Shown piece after piece: positions 8,119 through 19,378 of a stretch of 64,000 nt of DNA. The stretch is from contig LADR01000032.1 of assembly GCA_000961655.1 (NCBI GenBank), positions 17,777 through 81,776 of the forward strand, given 5' to 3'. Below the pieces are notes generated by a model. That model saw only the letters and a program-made list of their open reading frames with translations, made no database searches and was not told the DNA's origin. Position 1 is the stretch's first letter, and every line of letters starts with the position of its first letter. Origin of the DNA: Desulfatitalea sp. BRH_c12 (GTDB lineage Bacteria > Desulfobacterota > Desulfobacteria > Desulfobacterales > Desulfosarcinaceae). Position numbers and translations under genes: made by a program.

Positions 8119-9826
8119 AAAGAGCATTAGCGCGCAGCAGCTTGCCGCCTACCAGGCCAACGGTTATTGGAAAGGGATGACCCTCGAGATGTGCAGAGGC
8201 TATGAAGCACAGGGACACTGGCCCGGAATCACCCTGCATCAGTTTTTCGATGCGTCCGTTGATAATTTTCCAGACAATGCTTTTGTCATCCATGGAGATA
8301 AAAAATACACTTACCGCATGGCGGCCGATATTACCGGGCGGCTCGCTGCAGGACTGGTGACGCTGGGTTTCAAAAAGGGTGATGTGGTCTGTGCGCTTCT
8401 GCACAACTGCCCAGAAATGGTGTTTCTGCAGATCGCGTTGTCCCGTATCGGGGCGATCATTCAGCCGATTCATCTGGTTTACCGGGAACATGAAATCAGC
8501 AAACGGATTGCGTTCTGCGAGGCCAAAGCCATCGTCATTCCCGATCAGATCAAAGGGTTCGATTATGTTCGGATGATGCAGGGTCTACGCCAAACCGTGT
8601 CGGTTGAACATATATTCGTCGTTGGAGAAAACAGGCCCGCCGAAGATGGCATACGAACGTTGCAGAGCGTCTGGGAAATGGAAAAAACGAGCGACGCCTT
8701 GCAGCAGTATCTCGACGGGGTTGACATCAATGCCAACGACATTCTGCTGCTCAATTTCACCTCGGGGACGGAAACCGCACCCAAAGGATTTCTGCACACC
8801 CACAATACCATCCTTGGCAACACCCGTACCGCTGCCAGGGATATCTGCCGATTCGAAGACGGCAAGGCGGTCATGCTTTCGTTCAGCCCGATGACACATA
8901 CCTTTGGTCACATGATCACCTATTTCGCCTGCCTGACCGGCGGCGCCACCGTCCTGGTCGATATCTACGACCCAGGCAAAGGGCTGGAGCTGATTGAAAA
9001 AGAAAAAATATGTTTTGTCCAGGGCACGCCGACCCATTTCCTGCGTTTTCTGGATCACGAGAATTTCGATGATTTCGATCTGGCTTCGCTGAAAATTCTG
9101 GCGACCGGCGGCTCTGCCATTCCGCCGGCCATGGTCCAAAGACTGGAATCCAGAACCGGGGCCAAACTGACTGTCTGGTTCGGTATGGGCGAAGATATCA
9201 TCCACACGGCCGTTTATCCGGGTGAAGCAGAGAAAACGTTTCTGGAAACAGTGGGCAAGACCGTCCCAGGTGCGCAGATCGCCATTCTTGATGGCAACCA
9301 TGTCCCCTTGCCGACGGGCCAGGTCGGGGAGATTGCTTTCAGAGGGGCGGCCATGTTCCTGGGATACTTCAAGAACCCGGAGAAGACCGCCGACACGCGG
9401 ACCGTTGACGGTTGGCTGCTGACCGGCGACACGGGATACCTGGATGACGTCGGCTACTTGCGGTTATACGGCCGTAAGAAAGACATGATTAACCGTGGTG
9501 GTAGTAAAATCTTCCCGCTCACCATTGAGAACGCGCTGAGCTTTCATCCCAAGATCAACACGGTTTCCGTTGTGGGCGTCCCCGATTCGGCCTTGGGAGA
9601 AAGGGTCTGTGCCTGTGTGATCCCCAAAAAGGGCGCAACGGTTACCCTGGAAGAGATTCTCGACTATATGCAGGCAAAAGGTTTCAGCCGTTATGAAACC
9701 CCGGAAATCGTCGAGGTCATGAATGAATTTCCGCTGACGCCGACCGGCAAGGTAAAAAAGGATCTGCTGCAGCAGAAGGTTGTCGCCAACGGAATCACAG
9801 AACAGAACACAGTCAGGATGAGGTAA
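8111..9826 (+). CDS. AMP-dependent acyl-CoA synthetase (acyl-CoA ligase)
   Basis: The 571-residue ligase has the adenylate-forming signatures in order: NFTSGTETAPKGFLHTHN near 218-235 (phosphate loop), WLLTGDTGYLDDVGYLRLYGRKKDMINRG near 437-465 and PLTPTGKVKKDLL with the catalytic lysine near 550. It would activate a free acid with ATP and CoA, feeding the dehydrogenases, crotonase and reductases around it. The ATG at 8111 overlaps the end of the crotonase gene by 8 bases, which shows translational coupling. The substrate cannot be read from the sequence. Confidence 0.9.
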   Translation: MIKKSISAQQLAAYQANGYWKGMTLEMCRGYEAQGHWPGITLHQFFDASVDNFPDNAFVIHGDKKYTYRMAADITGRLAAGLVTLGFKKGDVVCALLHNCPEMVFLQIALSRIGAIIQPIHLVYREHEISKRIAFCEAKAIVIPDQIKGFDYVRMMQGLRQTVSVEHIFVVGENRPAEDGIRTLQSVWEMEKTSDALQQYLDGVDINANDILLLNFTSGTETAPKGFLHTHNTILGNTRTAARDICRFEDGKAVMLSFSPMTHTFGHMITYFACLTGGATVLVDIYDPGKGLELIEKEKICFVQGTPTHFLRFLDHENFDDFDLASLKILATGGSAIPPAMVQRLESRTGAKLTVWFGMGEDIIHTAVYPGEAEKTFLETVGKTVPGAQIAILDGNHVPLPTGQVGEIAFRGAAMFLGYFKNPEKTADTRTVDGWLLTGDTGYLDDVGYLRLYGRKKDMINRGGSKIFPLTIENALSFHPKINTVSVVGVPDSALGERVCACVIPKKGATVTLEEILDYMQAKGFSRYETPEIVEVMNEFPLTPTGKVKKDLLQQKVVANGITEQNTVRMR

Positions 9827-9831
9827 ATCAA

Positions 9832-11778
9832 ATGACCAAGCTTTTCTCGCCAATCCAGTTGGGACCCTTGCATCTCGTCAATCGGTTGGCCTACGCCCCC
9901 ATGGACACGCATTTTGGAACGGCCGACGGCTACCTGGGGCCCGGACAGATAGAATTTTATGCTGAAAGAGCAGCGGGTGGTGTCGGTTTCATTACGGTCG
10001 AGGTCAATTTTATCAACGATCGGGCCAAGGTATGGCAAGCCGCCGAGGGTGGGGTGCTCGATATTGGTGACGACAGCCATATCAGCGACCTGGCCAAGTT
10101 GCGCACAGCCATCCGGGAGGCCAATCCGGATGTGAAGGTTTCCGTACAAATCAGCCACGTGGGCAAATACGGGCCAGGTATCCGGCAAGTCCCATCAGCG
10201 ATTAATCCGCCGCTGTACGATCCCTGTCTGGTCATGGAAGAAATGACCGGCGACGATATCGAGGGGGTGATCGAGGAATATGTGAGTGCTGCCCGACGTG
10301 TGATGATGGCAGGTTATGATGCGCTCACCCTGCATGGCGCCCACGGCCTGCTCATTCAGCAGTTCATGTCCCCTTACACCAACAAGCGTACCGATGAATA
10401 CGGCAAGGATCGATTGCTTTTTGCCCGAAGGATCATTGAACGTACCCGAGCTGCGATCGGCCACGGTATGGCGCTTATCATGCGAGTCAGCGGCGACGAA
10501 TTCCTCGAAGAGGTCGGTATTACCGACGGCTACACCATCCACGATATGTGTAAGATGGCACCGGAGTTGGTCGCGGCCGGTTTGGATGCCATCGATGTCT
10601 CCGCCGCGACGGTGGATAACTTTTACTGGACGACACCTTCCGGCTATTTCAAGAAAGGCGCCTTCATGCACCTGGCTCGGGCTATAAAGGGCGTTGTCAA
10701 TGTTCCGGTCATGGGGGTGGGCCGTGTCAACACCGGTGCCTTTGCTCATCAAATGATCGATGAAGAGTGGTGCGACATTCTTTGCCTTGGCCGGGCACTT
10801 TTGGCTGATCCCCATTTTCCTTTAAAGATCAAAGAGGATCGTGCCGAGGACATTCGAAACTGCATCGCCTGTAACACATGCATTGCCTCGGCTTTTGAAA
10901 AAGTAAAAGTCTGCTGCGCGATTAACCCGGCCCTCGGCCGTGAGAAAGAGTATACAATCCGTCCGAAAGCCGCGTCCCGAAGGAAGAAGGTGATGGTGGT
11001 GGGAGGAGGCCCCGGCGGAATGGAAGCCGCACTGAATCTCAAACTCAGAGGACATGAGGTTCATCTTTTCGAAAAAGAACCGCAACTGGGTGGGCAACTG
11101 CGCATCGCCTGCATCCCGCCCGGCAAAAGCGAACTCAGATTGCTCATGGCCTATCAGACAAAGCAGCTCGAAAAAGCGGGTGTGGATGTTTGCCTGTCGA
11201 CCTGCGTTGATGAAAATTTGATTCGCGATATATCCCCCGATGTCATGGTCCTGGCAGCTGGGGCGGTTCCATGGCGCCCGGTCATCGAAGGAATAAACAG
11301 CCCGACTGTGGTGATGGCCGATGATGTTCTTCTGGACCGGGTCCAATTAGGCAAAAATGTGGTCGTCATCGGGGGCGAACTGGTCGGCTGCGAAGTGGCC
11401 CACTATATCGCCAGCAAGGCCAAAACGAAAATAACTATGATGCGGCGCCATGAATCCATGGCCACCAAAATCGAACCCCTGACCCGCTTCATTTTGCTTC
11501 GCAAGCTGCAGGCGGAAGGGGTTAATTTTATGAGTTGCGTACAGTATAACCGGATCACCGAAAACGGTGTCCACGTCACGCATACCAAAGAGTGCCGGGA
11601 AGAAATTATCGAAGCCGATACGGTCGTGCTGGCTACCGGTACCGTGCCGAACACCAAAATTATCCAAATGGCCCAAGGCAAGACCAAGGAGCAGTTGTAC
11701 ATTATTGGCGACAATTTGGCCCCGCGAACGATCAAAGCCGCGATTCACGAAGGTGCCCATGTTGGAAGACAAATTTAA
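9832..11778 (+). CDS. 2,4-dienoyl-CoA reductase-like flavoenzyme, paralogue 1
   Basis: The 648-residue protein has the FadH layout: an N-terminal old-yellow-enzyme TIM barrel for FMN (LHGAHGLLIQQF; SPYTNKRTDEYG), a cysteine cluster, then an FAD/NAD(P)H reductase part with [12 protein letters not shown] near 389-400. Enzymes of this type reduce enoyl or dienoyl thioesters, bile-acid enones and, in sulfate reducers, naphthoyl-CoA. Two features differ from FadH. The tyrosine in HGYLI is Leu173, and the iron-sulfur cysteines are C344-x2-C347-x2-C350 with C361/C362, one residue shorter than the CxxCxxxC of FadH. It starts five bases after the ligase stop. The substrate is unknown. Confidence 0.88.
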   Translation: MTKLFSPIQLGPLHLVNRLAYAPMDTHFGTADGYLGPGQIEFYAERAAGGVGFITVEVNFINDRAKVWQAAEGGVLDIGDDSHISDLAKLRTAIREANPDVKVSVQISHVGKYGPGIRQVPSAINPPLYDPCLVMEEMTGDDIEGVIEEYVSAARRVMMAGYDALTLHGAHGLLIQQFMSPYTNKRTDEYGKDRLLFARRIIERTRAAIGHGMALIMRVSGDEFLEEVGITDGYTIHDMCKMAPELVAAGLDAIDVSAATVDNFYWTTPSGYFKKGAFMHLARAIKGVVNVPVMGVGRVNTGAFAHQMIDEEWCDILCLGRALLADPHFPLKIKEDRAEDIRNCIACNTCIASAFEKVKVCCAINPALGREKEYTIRPKAASRRKKVMVVGGGPGGMEAALNLKLRGHEVHLFEKEPQLGGQLRIACIPPGKSELRLLMAYQTKQLEKAGVDVCLSTCVDENLIRDISPDVMVLAAGAVPWRPVIEGINSPTVVMADDVLLDRVQLGKNVVVIGGELVGCEVAHYIASKAKTKITMMRRHESMATKIEPLTRFILLRKLQAEGVNFMSCVQYNRITENGVHVTHTKECREEIIEADTVVLATGTVPNTKIIQMAQGKTKEQLYIIGDNLAPRTIKAAIHEGAHVGRQI

Positions 11779-11798
11779 ATTTGCAGGGAGGTGCATCG

Positions 11799-13763
11799 AT
11801 GACTGACCAGTTTAACTACCTGTCCTCGCCCCTTAGATTAAGAAATACGACAATCCGCAACAGGGTCATCTTCACCGCTCATGAGACGGGCTATGACTTT
11901 ACCCGGGATGACAATGATGGTGACCGATATATCGCTTACCTTAATGCACGCGCTAAAGGCGGTGTCGGGCTCATCGTCGCCGGCCCCCTGATGATCGATG
12001 ATACTACAGCGATGTTAGGACTCTCCGCACCGGATCACAACCTGCTGCAGCAAAAACTGAAACGCCTGGCGGTCGCCGTTCACGAATCCGGCGCAAAAAT
12101 CATCTACCAGCTTGTTCATTTCGGTCGGGAGATGGACAGTCACGAGTCCCTTAAACCTACGATGGGGTTTTCCGCCCTGCCTTCGCCGGATCTGCAGTCT
12201 ACGCCGCACGAGATGACGATCGAAGAGATCGAGCACATGATCGATCAATATGTTGCCTATGCCGTCGACTGCAAAGTCGCCGGTATCGATGGTGTCGAAC
12301 TGCACGGGACTCACGGCTATATGCTGCAACAGTCATGGTCCTGGTGGGCCAACAAACGCACGGACCGTTATGGCGAGCAAATGGCTTTTGCATACGAACT
12401 CATTGATCGGGTCCGCGCTGCCGTGGGAGAGGATTTTGTTATCAGTGTCCGAATATCTTCCGACGATCTTATGCCGGGTGGCCTTGGCGTTGAGGAGATG
12501 AGTGTCATTGCCCAGAAGCTGGAGGCTACGGGCAAAATTGACATGCTCAACACCAGTGAAGGTTCCATGTTCACTACTTATGCGTATGCCATCGGAACGA
12601 GCTATATTCCCCTAGGGGCCTGGGTGCCGTTTGTATCTAAAATCAGAGAGGAGCTGGAATCGATCCCGATTGTCGCTTCCGGAAGAATCAAGGATCATAT
12701 CCAAGCTGAAAAAATTCTCTCTGAAGGACATGCTGATATGGTGGCGATGACGCGCGCCCACATCGTCGACCCCGAGGCGACCAACAAAGCGTTTGCCGGA
12801 AAATTAGACGACGTCCGCAAGTGCATCAGCTGCAATCAGGGGTGTATCGAGCGTGTTTTCCAGTATCAGGATGTTTTATGTCTCCAGAATCCGGCAACCG
12901 GCCATGAAGAGGCTCGCGGTGTTCTTAAACTTGCTGCCAAGCCCAAGCAAGTGATGATCGTAGGGGCGGGCCCGGCAGGTATGGAATGCGCGCGCACGGC
13001 CGCTCTGCGCGGGCATAAAGTGCGTATTTACGAAAAAGAAAGAGATCCGGGAGGCCAGGTCAATCTGATCTGCAAGGATCCGGCACGCATCGATTTCGAT
13101 GACCTCACGCGCTTCCAGGTGATGCAACTCGAAAAAATGGGAGTACCCATTCATACCGGCATTGAAGTGACTGAGGCGATGATAATGGAGGAAGCGCCGG
13201 AGTGCCTGGTGATTGCCACCGGTTCGGTTCCGCGGGAGATCAGGACGCCTGTGGCCGAAGAACCGATCCCCGGGTTTGACTGCGCCACCGTCATGACGCT
13301 TTTCGATGTCTACAACAACCCCCAGTCGGTGGGCGACAATGTTCTGATTTTCGATCGTCTGGGAAGGGTTTACGGACTTTCCACGGCACTATTTCTGCTC
13401 GAAATGGGCAAGACGGTTGAAATCGCGACCCAGTTGCCGCATGCCGGCATGCACGCCGGAGCGACTTTTATTCCGTTATTATACGGCCGTCTGTTCGGCA
13501 AAGGGGTAAACATGACCCCCAATGTCGAGCTCAAGGAAATCGCAGGCGATACCGTTACCCTCATCAACGTCTACAATGGCAAAGAAGAGATCCGCACCGG
13601 AATCGATACCGTTATACCCATAGTTCCCCAGCGGGCAGTCGATACGATTTACCGCAACGTCCGGGAAAAAATCAGCGACATCTATCTCATCGGCGACGCA
13701 GCAGCCCCCAGAAATCTGATGGAAGCCATCCATGATGGTTTTCACATCGGGTGCAAAATTTGA
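11799..13763 (+). CDS. 2,4-dienoyl-CoA reductase-like flavoenzyme, paralogue 2
   Basis: This 654-residue paralogue keeps Tyr174 ([11 protein letters not shown]) and the canonical cysteine spacing C342-x2-C345-x3-C349-x11-C361. Its substrate-side loop is altered, reading [14 protein letters not shown] where relatives have FLSPxTNxR. The FAD motif [12 protein letters not shown] follows near 456. I chose ATG 11799 after agggagg; the frame that continues upstream overlaps paralogue 1 and is not coding. The changed loop suggests a different substrate from its neighbours, so the three reductases may act on successive intermediates (inference). Confidence 0.88.
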   Translation: MTDQFNYLSSPLRLRNTTIRNRVIFTAHETGYDFTRDDNDGDRYIAYLNARAKGGVGLIVAGPLMIDDTTAMLGLSAPDHNLLQQKLKRLAVAVHESGAKIIYQLVHFGREMDSHESLKPTMGFSALPSPDLQSTPHEMTIEEIEHMIDQYVAYAVDCKVAGIDGVELHGTHGYMLQQSWSWWANKRTDRYGEQMAFAYELIDRVRAAVGEDFVISVRISSDDLMPGGLGVEEMSVIAQKLEATGKIDMLNTSEGSMFTTYAYAIGTSYIPLGAWVPFVSKIREELESIPIVASGRIKDHIQAEKILSEGHADMVAMTRAHIVDPEATNKAFAGKLDDVRKCISCNQGCIERVFQYQDVLCLQNPATGHEEARGVLKLAAKPKQVMIVGAGPAGMECARTAALRGHKVRIYEKERDPGGQVNLICKDPARIDFDDLTRFQVMQLEKMGVPIHTGIEVTEAMIMEEAPECLVIATGSVPREIRTPVAEEPIPGFDCATVMTLFDVYNNPQSVGDNVLIFDRLGRVYGLSTALFLLEMGKTVEIATQLPHAGMHAGATFIPLLYGRLFGKGVNMTPNVELKEIAGDTVTLINVYNGKEEIRTGIDTVIPIVPQRAVDTIYRNVREKISDIYLIGDAAAPRNLMEAIHDGFHIGCKI

Positions 13764-13815
13764 GAGGGCGGCATATAAAATTTACTTCTCTGTCGATAAA
13801 GGAGCGCCGAGCAAG

Positions 13816-15756
13816 ATGAACTACAGTCATGTGTTTGAACCCGGGAAGATCGGAAAACTGGAGATACCCAACCGGATCGTCATGCCGGCTATGGGCACCA
13901 ATTTTGCCGAGGCGGACGGCAGCGTAGGTGCGCGCACAATCAACTATTATAAAGCCAGAGCAAAAGGCGGCACCGGCCTGATCACCGTTGAAACCTGTGC
14001 CGTCACGCCGGCTGGCGGCCGCGCGGTAGCCTGCAGTTTGTCGCTGCACGATGGCAAGTACCTGCCGGGTATGCATGAGTTGACCGATGCAGTGCATGCC
14101 TATGGCGCCAAGGTGTCGGTGCAATTGAATCACACTGGGCGTCAGGCTGTCATGGAGTCCAATCACTGCAAGGTCCCCGTGGCCCCGTCCGCTCTAGCTT
14201 GTCCGATGGTCAGTTGTTATGATGTGGGTGTTGTACCTAGAGCCTTAACATCAGAAGAAATCGAAGAAATAATAGGAAATTACGCCGCCGCCGCCAAAAG
14301 AGCGGTAGCGGCGGGTTTCGATGCCGTGGAATTGCATGGCGCTCACGGCTATCTGATCAATGAGTTTCTTTCGCCATTGACCAATAAAAGAGATGATGAA
14401 TATGGCGGCAGTTTTGAAAAACGACTGACATTTGCACGCAAGGTGATCAATGCCGTGCGTGAAAAAATTGGTTCTGACATTCCAATCATAATCCGCTTGA
14501 ACGCCGAAGATCATATGGACGGCGGGCTGGTAATGGCCGATACGAAAAAGATTGCGGCAGCGGTCGTCGAGGCTGGCGTAGATGCAATCAGCGTCAGTTC
14601 CGGAATGTATCCATCCTTATATCGTGTCCTGGCGCCGATCTATCTTAAGCCGGGTTTCCTGATGCCCTTCTGCGCTGAAGTAAAATCGGTGGTCGACGTT
14701 CCCGTCATCGGTGTTGGTCGGATAGCGAATCTGGCATTGGCGGATAAAGTCCTCTCTCAGAAAATGGCCGACTTTGTGGCCATCGGCAGGGCGCAGATTG
14801 CAGAGCCGGAGATTGTTAATAAAAGCAGAAGTGGGCAACTCAAAGATATCCGCAATTGCATCTACTGCAATTACTGCTCGATGGATCGGTTGCTTTCATT
14901 TATGCAGGTGCGCTGCGCCGTCAATGCCGAAGCCGGCCGGGAAGCTGAATACGCGATTACCAGAGCACCGGTCGCCAAAAAAGTGGTGGTCATCGGTGGC
15001 GGCCCCGGAGGCATGGAAGCCGCCCGGGTGGCGGCGTTGAGAGGACATCAGGTGACTCTTTTTGAAAAGCGGGATTGTTTGGGCGGGCAGTTAACGCAAG
15101 CCGCAGCACCTAAATTCAAGGAACCGGTGCGCTCGCTGATTAACTACCTGTCCTATCAGATTGAGAATAACGGTGTCGCCATCAAAATGGGGAGGCAAGC
15201 CACTGCCGGGGATGTTTTAGCTCTATCGCCGGATGTTGTTATCATCGCCACCGGCGCCGGACCTTGGATTCCGTCGCTCCCCGGCGCAGAGTTGGCGGTG
15301 ACGGCGCATGATGTGCTGGACGGCGGTCTTGTGGATCTGATCGGCAAAATTGTGGTGTGTGGTGGAGGGTCGGTAGGTTGCGAGACCGCACTATTCCTTG
15401 CGGAACGCAGCCACGACGTCACTTTGCTCGAAATGTTGGATGAAATTGCAGTGGACCATGATTACTACAGCCGCAGCGTTTTGCTTGAAGAAATAGAGAA
15501 ATCCACGGTTAAAGTGATCACCGGGCATAAAATGATCAATATCGGAGCGAATAACGTGACCATCGCAGATAAGTCCGGTGGCCATACAGAAATTATTGCT
15601 GGTACGGTCATATTCGCCGCTGGGTCGCGACCGATCGTTGACTTGGCTGAGACACTTCGCGGCACGGTGGAATTGTATACGATAGGGGATTGCAACAAGC
15701 CGGGTAGGGTGCACAATGCCATACACGAAGCGGCTCACATCGCTAGAGAAATTTAG
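13816..15756 (+). CDS. 2,4-dienoyl-CoA reductase-like flavoenzyme, paralogue 3
   Basis: The 646-residue protein is the closest of the three to FadH in its active site: [26 protein letters not shown] with Tyr179 intact. Its cysteines are C348-x2-C351-x2-C354-x12-C367, the short spacing shared with paralogue 1. The FAD motif [13 protein letters not shown] follows near 393. Start ATG 13816 follows aaaggag; the first part of the longer frame overlaps paralogue 2. Tandem triplication of this family in one operon with CoA ligase and dehydrogenases points to stepwise reduction of an unsaturated or ring-containing thioester. Confidence 0.88.
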   Translation: MNYSHVFEPGKIGKLEIPNRIVMPAMGTNFAEADGSVGARTINYYKARAKGGTGLITVETCAVTPAGGRAVACSLSLHDGKYLPGMHELTDAVHAYGAKVSVQLNHTGRQAVMESNHCKVPVAPSALACPMVSCYDVGVVPRALTSEEIEEIIGNYAAAAKRAVAAGFDAVELHGAHGYLINEFLSPLTNKRDDEYGGSFEKRLTFARKVINAVREKIGSDIPIIIRLNAEDHMDGGLVMADTKKIAAAVVEAGVDAISVSSGMYPSLYRVLAPIYLKPGFLMPFCAEVKSVVDVPVIGVGRIANLALADKVLSQKMADFVAIGRAQIAEPEIVNKSRSGQLKDIRNCIYCNYCSMDRLLSFMQVRCAVNAEAGREAEYAITRAPVAKKVVVIGGGPGGMEAARVAALRGHQVTLFEKRDCLGGQLTQAAAPKFKEPVRSLINYLSYQIENNGVAIKMGRQATAGDVLALSPDVVIIATGAGPWIPSLPGAELAVTAHDVLDGGLVDLIGKIVVCGGGSVGCETALFLAERSHDVTLLEMLDEIAVDHDYYSRSVLLEEIEKSTVKVITGHKMINIGANNVTIADKSGGHTEIIAGTVIFAAGSRPIVDLAETLRGTVELYTIGDCNKPGRVHNAIHEAAHIAREI

Positions 15757-15771
15757 AAAGGATAAAGGACG

Positions 15772-16788
15772 ATGATCAAAAGGCAGCACATAAAGGCGGA
15801 CGCTTTGACCATTTGCCTGATTTGGGTCCTCCTTTTATTGATTTCCACCACCGCTGGAGCAGACCCGCCCCAAGAGTATGACATCGACCGGATGAAAGAA
15901 GATCTGCGGGGCGCGGTAACCTTCCGGGACAAGTTTTATGATGCCGCCGTGGCCGGCAATCGCATGTGGATGGTCGGATACTACGGCGCCATTCTACATT
16001 TCAACGGTGATACGTCGCGTTTTGAAAAACAGCAGAGCGGAACGAATTTGCCCCTTTTCGATGTCACTTTTCTCGATGCAAACATCGGTTACATCGTTGG
16101 AAAACGCGGTATCGTATTGAAAACCAGGGATGGCGGCAAATCATGGGTGACTATCAGGAAAGAAGGTGAATTCAATCTGTTTGCGGCTCATTTCATCGAT
16201 AGCGATACAGGATGGGCAGTCGGTGATTTCGGTACCATCCTGCATACATCCGACGGTGGCGCAACTTGGGAAGACATGTCTTTGAAGGAAGCCGATGTTA
16301 CTTTTAACGGGTGTCATTTTTGGAATGCTCAAAAAGGGTTAATCGCCGGAGAATTCGAAAGTATTTACTTGACCCAGGACGGTGGCGCCACCTGGTCAGC
16401 GGTCAGCGAGCAAAGCATGGCTGGAGCATCCCTTTTCGATATACATTTTAAAAACGCCGACCACGCTTTAGCCGTTGGACAAAATGGTGTTTTCTTTCAA
16501 ACGTCCAACGGTGGTTTTACCTGGAAACGGCAAAAAATGGGGAACGAGGACAATTTGCTGAGAATCGGTGTCATCGATGAAAGATATCATGTGGTTGGGC
16601 TCCGGGGGGTGATGATCGAAGAGTCCCCGGACGGTGTATTGGTCACAAATGACGGGTATAGAGTTTCGGATTGGCTCAATTGCCTTATCAGCTTTTCATC
16701 CGGTGCGGCCATAGCGGCTGGGGATCATGGCCGGGTGCTTTGGTCCAACGGCAGCCATTCCCAGCGCGCATGGGAAATTATAAACTGA
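15772..16788 (+). CDS. YCF48/BNR-repeat exported protein
   Basis: A signal peptide (basic start, then LTICLIWVLLLLISTTAGA, cleavage near residue 34) leads into a beta-propeller built from repeats such as DGGKSWVTIR and SDGGATWEDM with GWAVGDFGTILHT between them. This is the YCF48/photosystem assembly-factor-like family; in non-phototrophs these proteins are found beside MMPL transporters and DUF1302/DUF1329 proteins. The protein is probably periplasmic or outer-membrane associated and part of the export module that follows. An aaaggataaagg site precedes the ATG, 15 bases after paralogue 3, which ties the module to the catabolic operon. Confidence 0.8.
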   Translation: MIKRQHIKADALTICLIWVLLLLISTTAGADPPQEYDIDRMKEDLRGAVTFRDKFYDAAVAGNRMWMVGYYGAILHFNGDTSRFEKQQSGTNLPLFDVTFLDANIGYIVGKRGIVLKTRDGGKSWVTIRKEGEFNLFAAHFIDSDTGWAVGDFGTILHTSDGGATWEDMSLKEADVTFNGCHFWNAQKGLIAGEFESIYLTQDGGATWSAVSEQSMAGASLFDIHFKNADHALAVGQNGVFFQTSNGGFTWKRQKMGNEDNLLRIGVIDERYHVVGLRGVMIEESPDGVLVTNDGYRVSDWLNCLISFSSGAAIAAGDHGRVLWSNGSHSQRAWEIIN

Positions 16789-16859
16789 AAAACCGTATGC
16801 GCATTTTACTTAGATGGCCGAACCGGGCGTAAAACAGATCATAAGAAAGAGATGTCCAA

Positions 16860-19259
16860 ATGAGACTTTTTTCAGAGATCATCATCAGGAACCGCCTGCT
16901 CATCTTAATCATTTTGGCGATTATAACTGTATTTTTCGCCTATTTTATAAAAGATCTCAAGATACGGACCGAGTTTGATGATTTGCTGCCATCTAATCAC
17001 CCCTATGTCTCCTTGCATAAATCCGTCCGCAGCATCTTCGGGGGATCCAACAAAGTAACGGTGGTCGTCAAAGTCAAAGAGGGTGATATTTTCAACCACG
17101 CCACCTTATCCAAGGTTATGCGCATGACCCGGGCAGCTCAGCTTTTGCCGTCTGTTAATAATTATCAGATTCTTTCCCTGGCCAGCCGCAAAGTTAAAGA
17201 TATCCGGGCTATCCCCGGGGGTATTGAAGTAGGCAGCATCATGTTTCCTGATATTCCTGAAGATCAAACCGGTTTGCAGGCATTGAAGAGAAACGTGGCC
17301 AGCAATGATTTTATCTATGGATCGTTGGTCTCCCACGACTACAAGGCGGCTTCCATTTCAATCGATTTTCTGGAAAAAGATCTCAATTACCAGAAGATCT
17401 TTGATGCATTGAAAGCAATGACCGATGCAGAGCGCGATGACAAGCACTCCATCCACATGATCGGCATGCCGGTGCTTTATGGTTGGGTTTATCAGAGCTT
17501 TCCGGAGATTTTGAGGATTTTCCTTTACACTGGCGTTTTGGTGGTCGTGCTTTTACTTTTCTTTGCGCGAGGCAACTTCAGGGGCGTTCTGTTGCCGATT
17601 GTCTCGGCCCTGGTATGTGGTATATGGGGCGTTGGTCTTTATGGGATGTTAGGCTATGCCATTGATCCTCTGCTTTTTGTAATCCCCTTTCTTATCAGCG
17701 CAGATGCCATCCGGCACGGGTTCCAGGTGACCATGCGCTTTATTGAAGAGCAGGTTAAAACCGGCAGGCGTAAGGAGGCGGCCGTAATCACGATCCAATC
17801 ATTACTGTTGCCGGCTTCGGTATCGCTGATCACCGACGTGATGGGTGCCATTTTTTTGATATTCAGTCCGATGCCGCTGCTGCAAAAATTATCGATCGTT
17901 GCCTCATTCTGGATTTTCAGCATTCTCATCGGAGTGCTGGTGATGGGGCCGATCTTGCTTTCATATTTTCCGGTCAGCGAAAAAGCTATTCAGAATTACC
18001 GTCGGATGATCGCCAAACCTGGATTCATTAATGCTTTTTTCGACAAGATTATGCTCGTTTTTGCCCGGCTGCCGCGGTATAAAAAAACCTCCAGCGCCGT
18101 TATCTGTGCGATGGTCGTTATCTTGATCATCACCACTTTTCTGGGCCTTAAAGTTGAAATCGGAGATATTCGCCCCGGCAGTCCAATTCTCTGGCAGGAT
18201 TCGGTATATAACCGAGACTTCGCTGAAATCAACGAATCCTTCAAAGCATCGGAACCGCTGACCATCATCGTCAAGGGCAATAAAAATGATGCCATCAAAC
18301 AGCCTGAAGTCGTGCATACGATGAATCAGTTTCAACGCTATATGGAAACGGACCCTTCGGTGGGCTATTCCGTATCAGCGGTGGATATTGCACGTCGGAT
18401 CAACATGGTGCTGTACGGTGACAATCCCAAGCGCGAGTATATTCCGGATACCTGGGATGAAATCGGCTATCTCTATTATAACTATATTTCCCAGGGTGAA
18501 CCGGGTGATTTTCAGCAGTTCGGGGACGTTAACTATCAGGATGCGAGCATTCAAATCCAATGTCTCGATCACAAAGGAACTACGATACGACGTCTGCTGA
18601 CCAAGGCCAAAGCATTCATTAAAGAACATCCGATGCAGGATGCAGAACTGAAACTGGCAGCCGGTCTACTCGGTATCCTTGGTGCTGCCAACGAAGAGAT
18701 CGCTATCGCCCAGTTGGTTACGGTCATCCTGGCCTTTACGTTTGTCTTTATCTTCAGCTGGATCAGTTTCCGTTCGGTCTTTGCCGCATGCCTGCTGTTA
18801 ACCCCGCTGCTCTTTTCCAATTTTTTAACGTTCGCTTTCATGTACATCAACAAAATTGGCCTCAATGTAAACACCCTTCCGGTCGCCTGCCTGGGAGTCG
18901 GTCTCGGTATCGACTACGGCATTTACATCGTCAGCCGGATTAAGGAAGAATATGCTGAATTGGGCGATGTAGAGAAGGCCGTCGAAAGTGCTCTGATGAC
19001 GAGCGGGCGATCCGTTTTGGCAACGGCCATAACCATCGTCATGAGTGTAGCCCTGTGGGCATGGGCACCATTGCGTTTCCTCGCTGAAATGGGAATCCTG
19101 CTCGCCTTCTGGATGGGAGTTGTCGCTTTGGTTGCCCTTATCATACTTCCCATTGCGATCGTCTGGTTCAAGCCTGACTTTATTACCCGAGCGAAATCGG
19201 TCCGCTACGGTAACAGCATGGATACCAGTGAATGTGAAGACACAATCCAAACGATTTGA
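16860..19259 (+). CDS. MMPL/RND superfamily transporter
   Basis: The 799-residue membrane protein has the two-fold RND layout: a first membrane segment (LLILIILAIITVFFAYFI), a large periplasmic loop starting FDDLLPSNHPY, a bundle of membrane helices around residues 215-370, a second periplasmic loop, and a last helical bundle ending ALIILPIAIVWF. The GRSVLATAITIVMSVALW helix is typical of the MMPL and hopanoid-exporter branch. Such proteins move lipids or other hydrophobic molecules with the proton gradient. With the DUF1302 and DUF1329 genes it likely forms a trans-envelope route for the hydrophobic substrate of this locus (inference; direction not known). Confidence 0.88.
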   Translation: MRLFSEIIIRNRLLILIILAIITVFFAYFIKDLKIRTEFDDLLPSNHPYVSLHKSVRSIFGGSNKVTVVVKVKEGDIFNHATLSKVMRMTRAAQLLPSVNNYQILSLASRKVKDIRAIPGGIEVGSIMFPDIPEDQTGLQALKRNVASNDFIYGSLVSHDYKAASISIDFLEKDLNYQKIFDALKAMTDAERDDKHSIHMIGMPVLYGWVYQSFPEILRIFLYTGVLVVVLLLFFARGNFRGVLLPIVSALVCGIWGVGLYGMLGYAIDPLLFVIPFLISADAIRHGFQVTMRFIEEQVKTGRRKEAAVITIQSLLLPASVSLITDVMGAIFLIFSPMPLLQKLSIVASFWIFSILIGVLVMGPILLSYFPVSEKAIQNYRRMIAKPGFINAFFDKIMLVFARLPRYKKTSSAVICAMVVILIITTFLGLKVEIGDIRPGSPILWQDSVYNRDFAEINESFKASEPLTIIVKGNKNDAIKQPEVVHTMNQFQRYMETDPSVGYSVSAVDIARRINMVLYGDNPKREYIPDTWDEIGYLYYNYISQGEPGDFQQFGDVNYQDASIQIQCLDHKGTTIRRLLTKAKAFIKEHPMQDAELKLAAGLLGILGAANEEIAIAQLVTVILAFTFVFIFSWISFRSVFAACLLLTPLLFSNFLTFAFMYINKIGLNVNTLPVACLGVGLGIDYGIYIVSRIKEEYAELGDVEKAVESALMTSGRSVLATAITIVMSVALWAWAPLRFLAEMGILLAFWMGVVALVALIILPIAIVWFKPDFITRAKSVRYGNSMDTSECEDTIQTI

Positions 19260-19378
19260 GAGCATCGTTGACAGCTCTTTGATTCACCGTCGGCGGTTAT
19301 TTTTATATTTGTATATGGGCAAAGGCGTAGAAATGGTAAAACCTTTGAATGGGTCATCGATGTTCGAAAGGGGGAATA

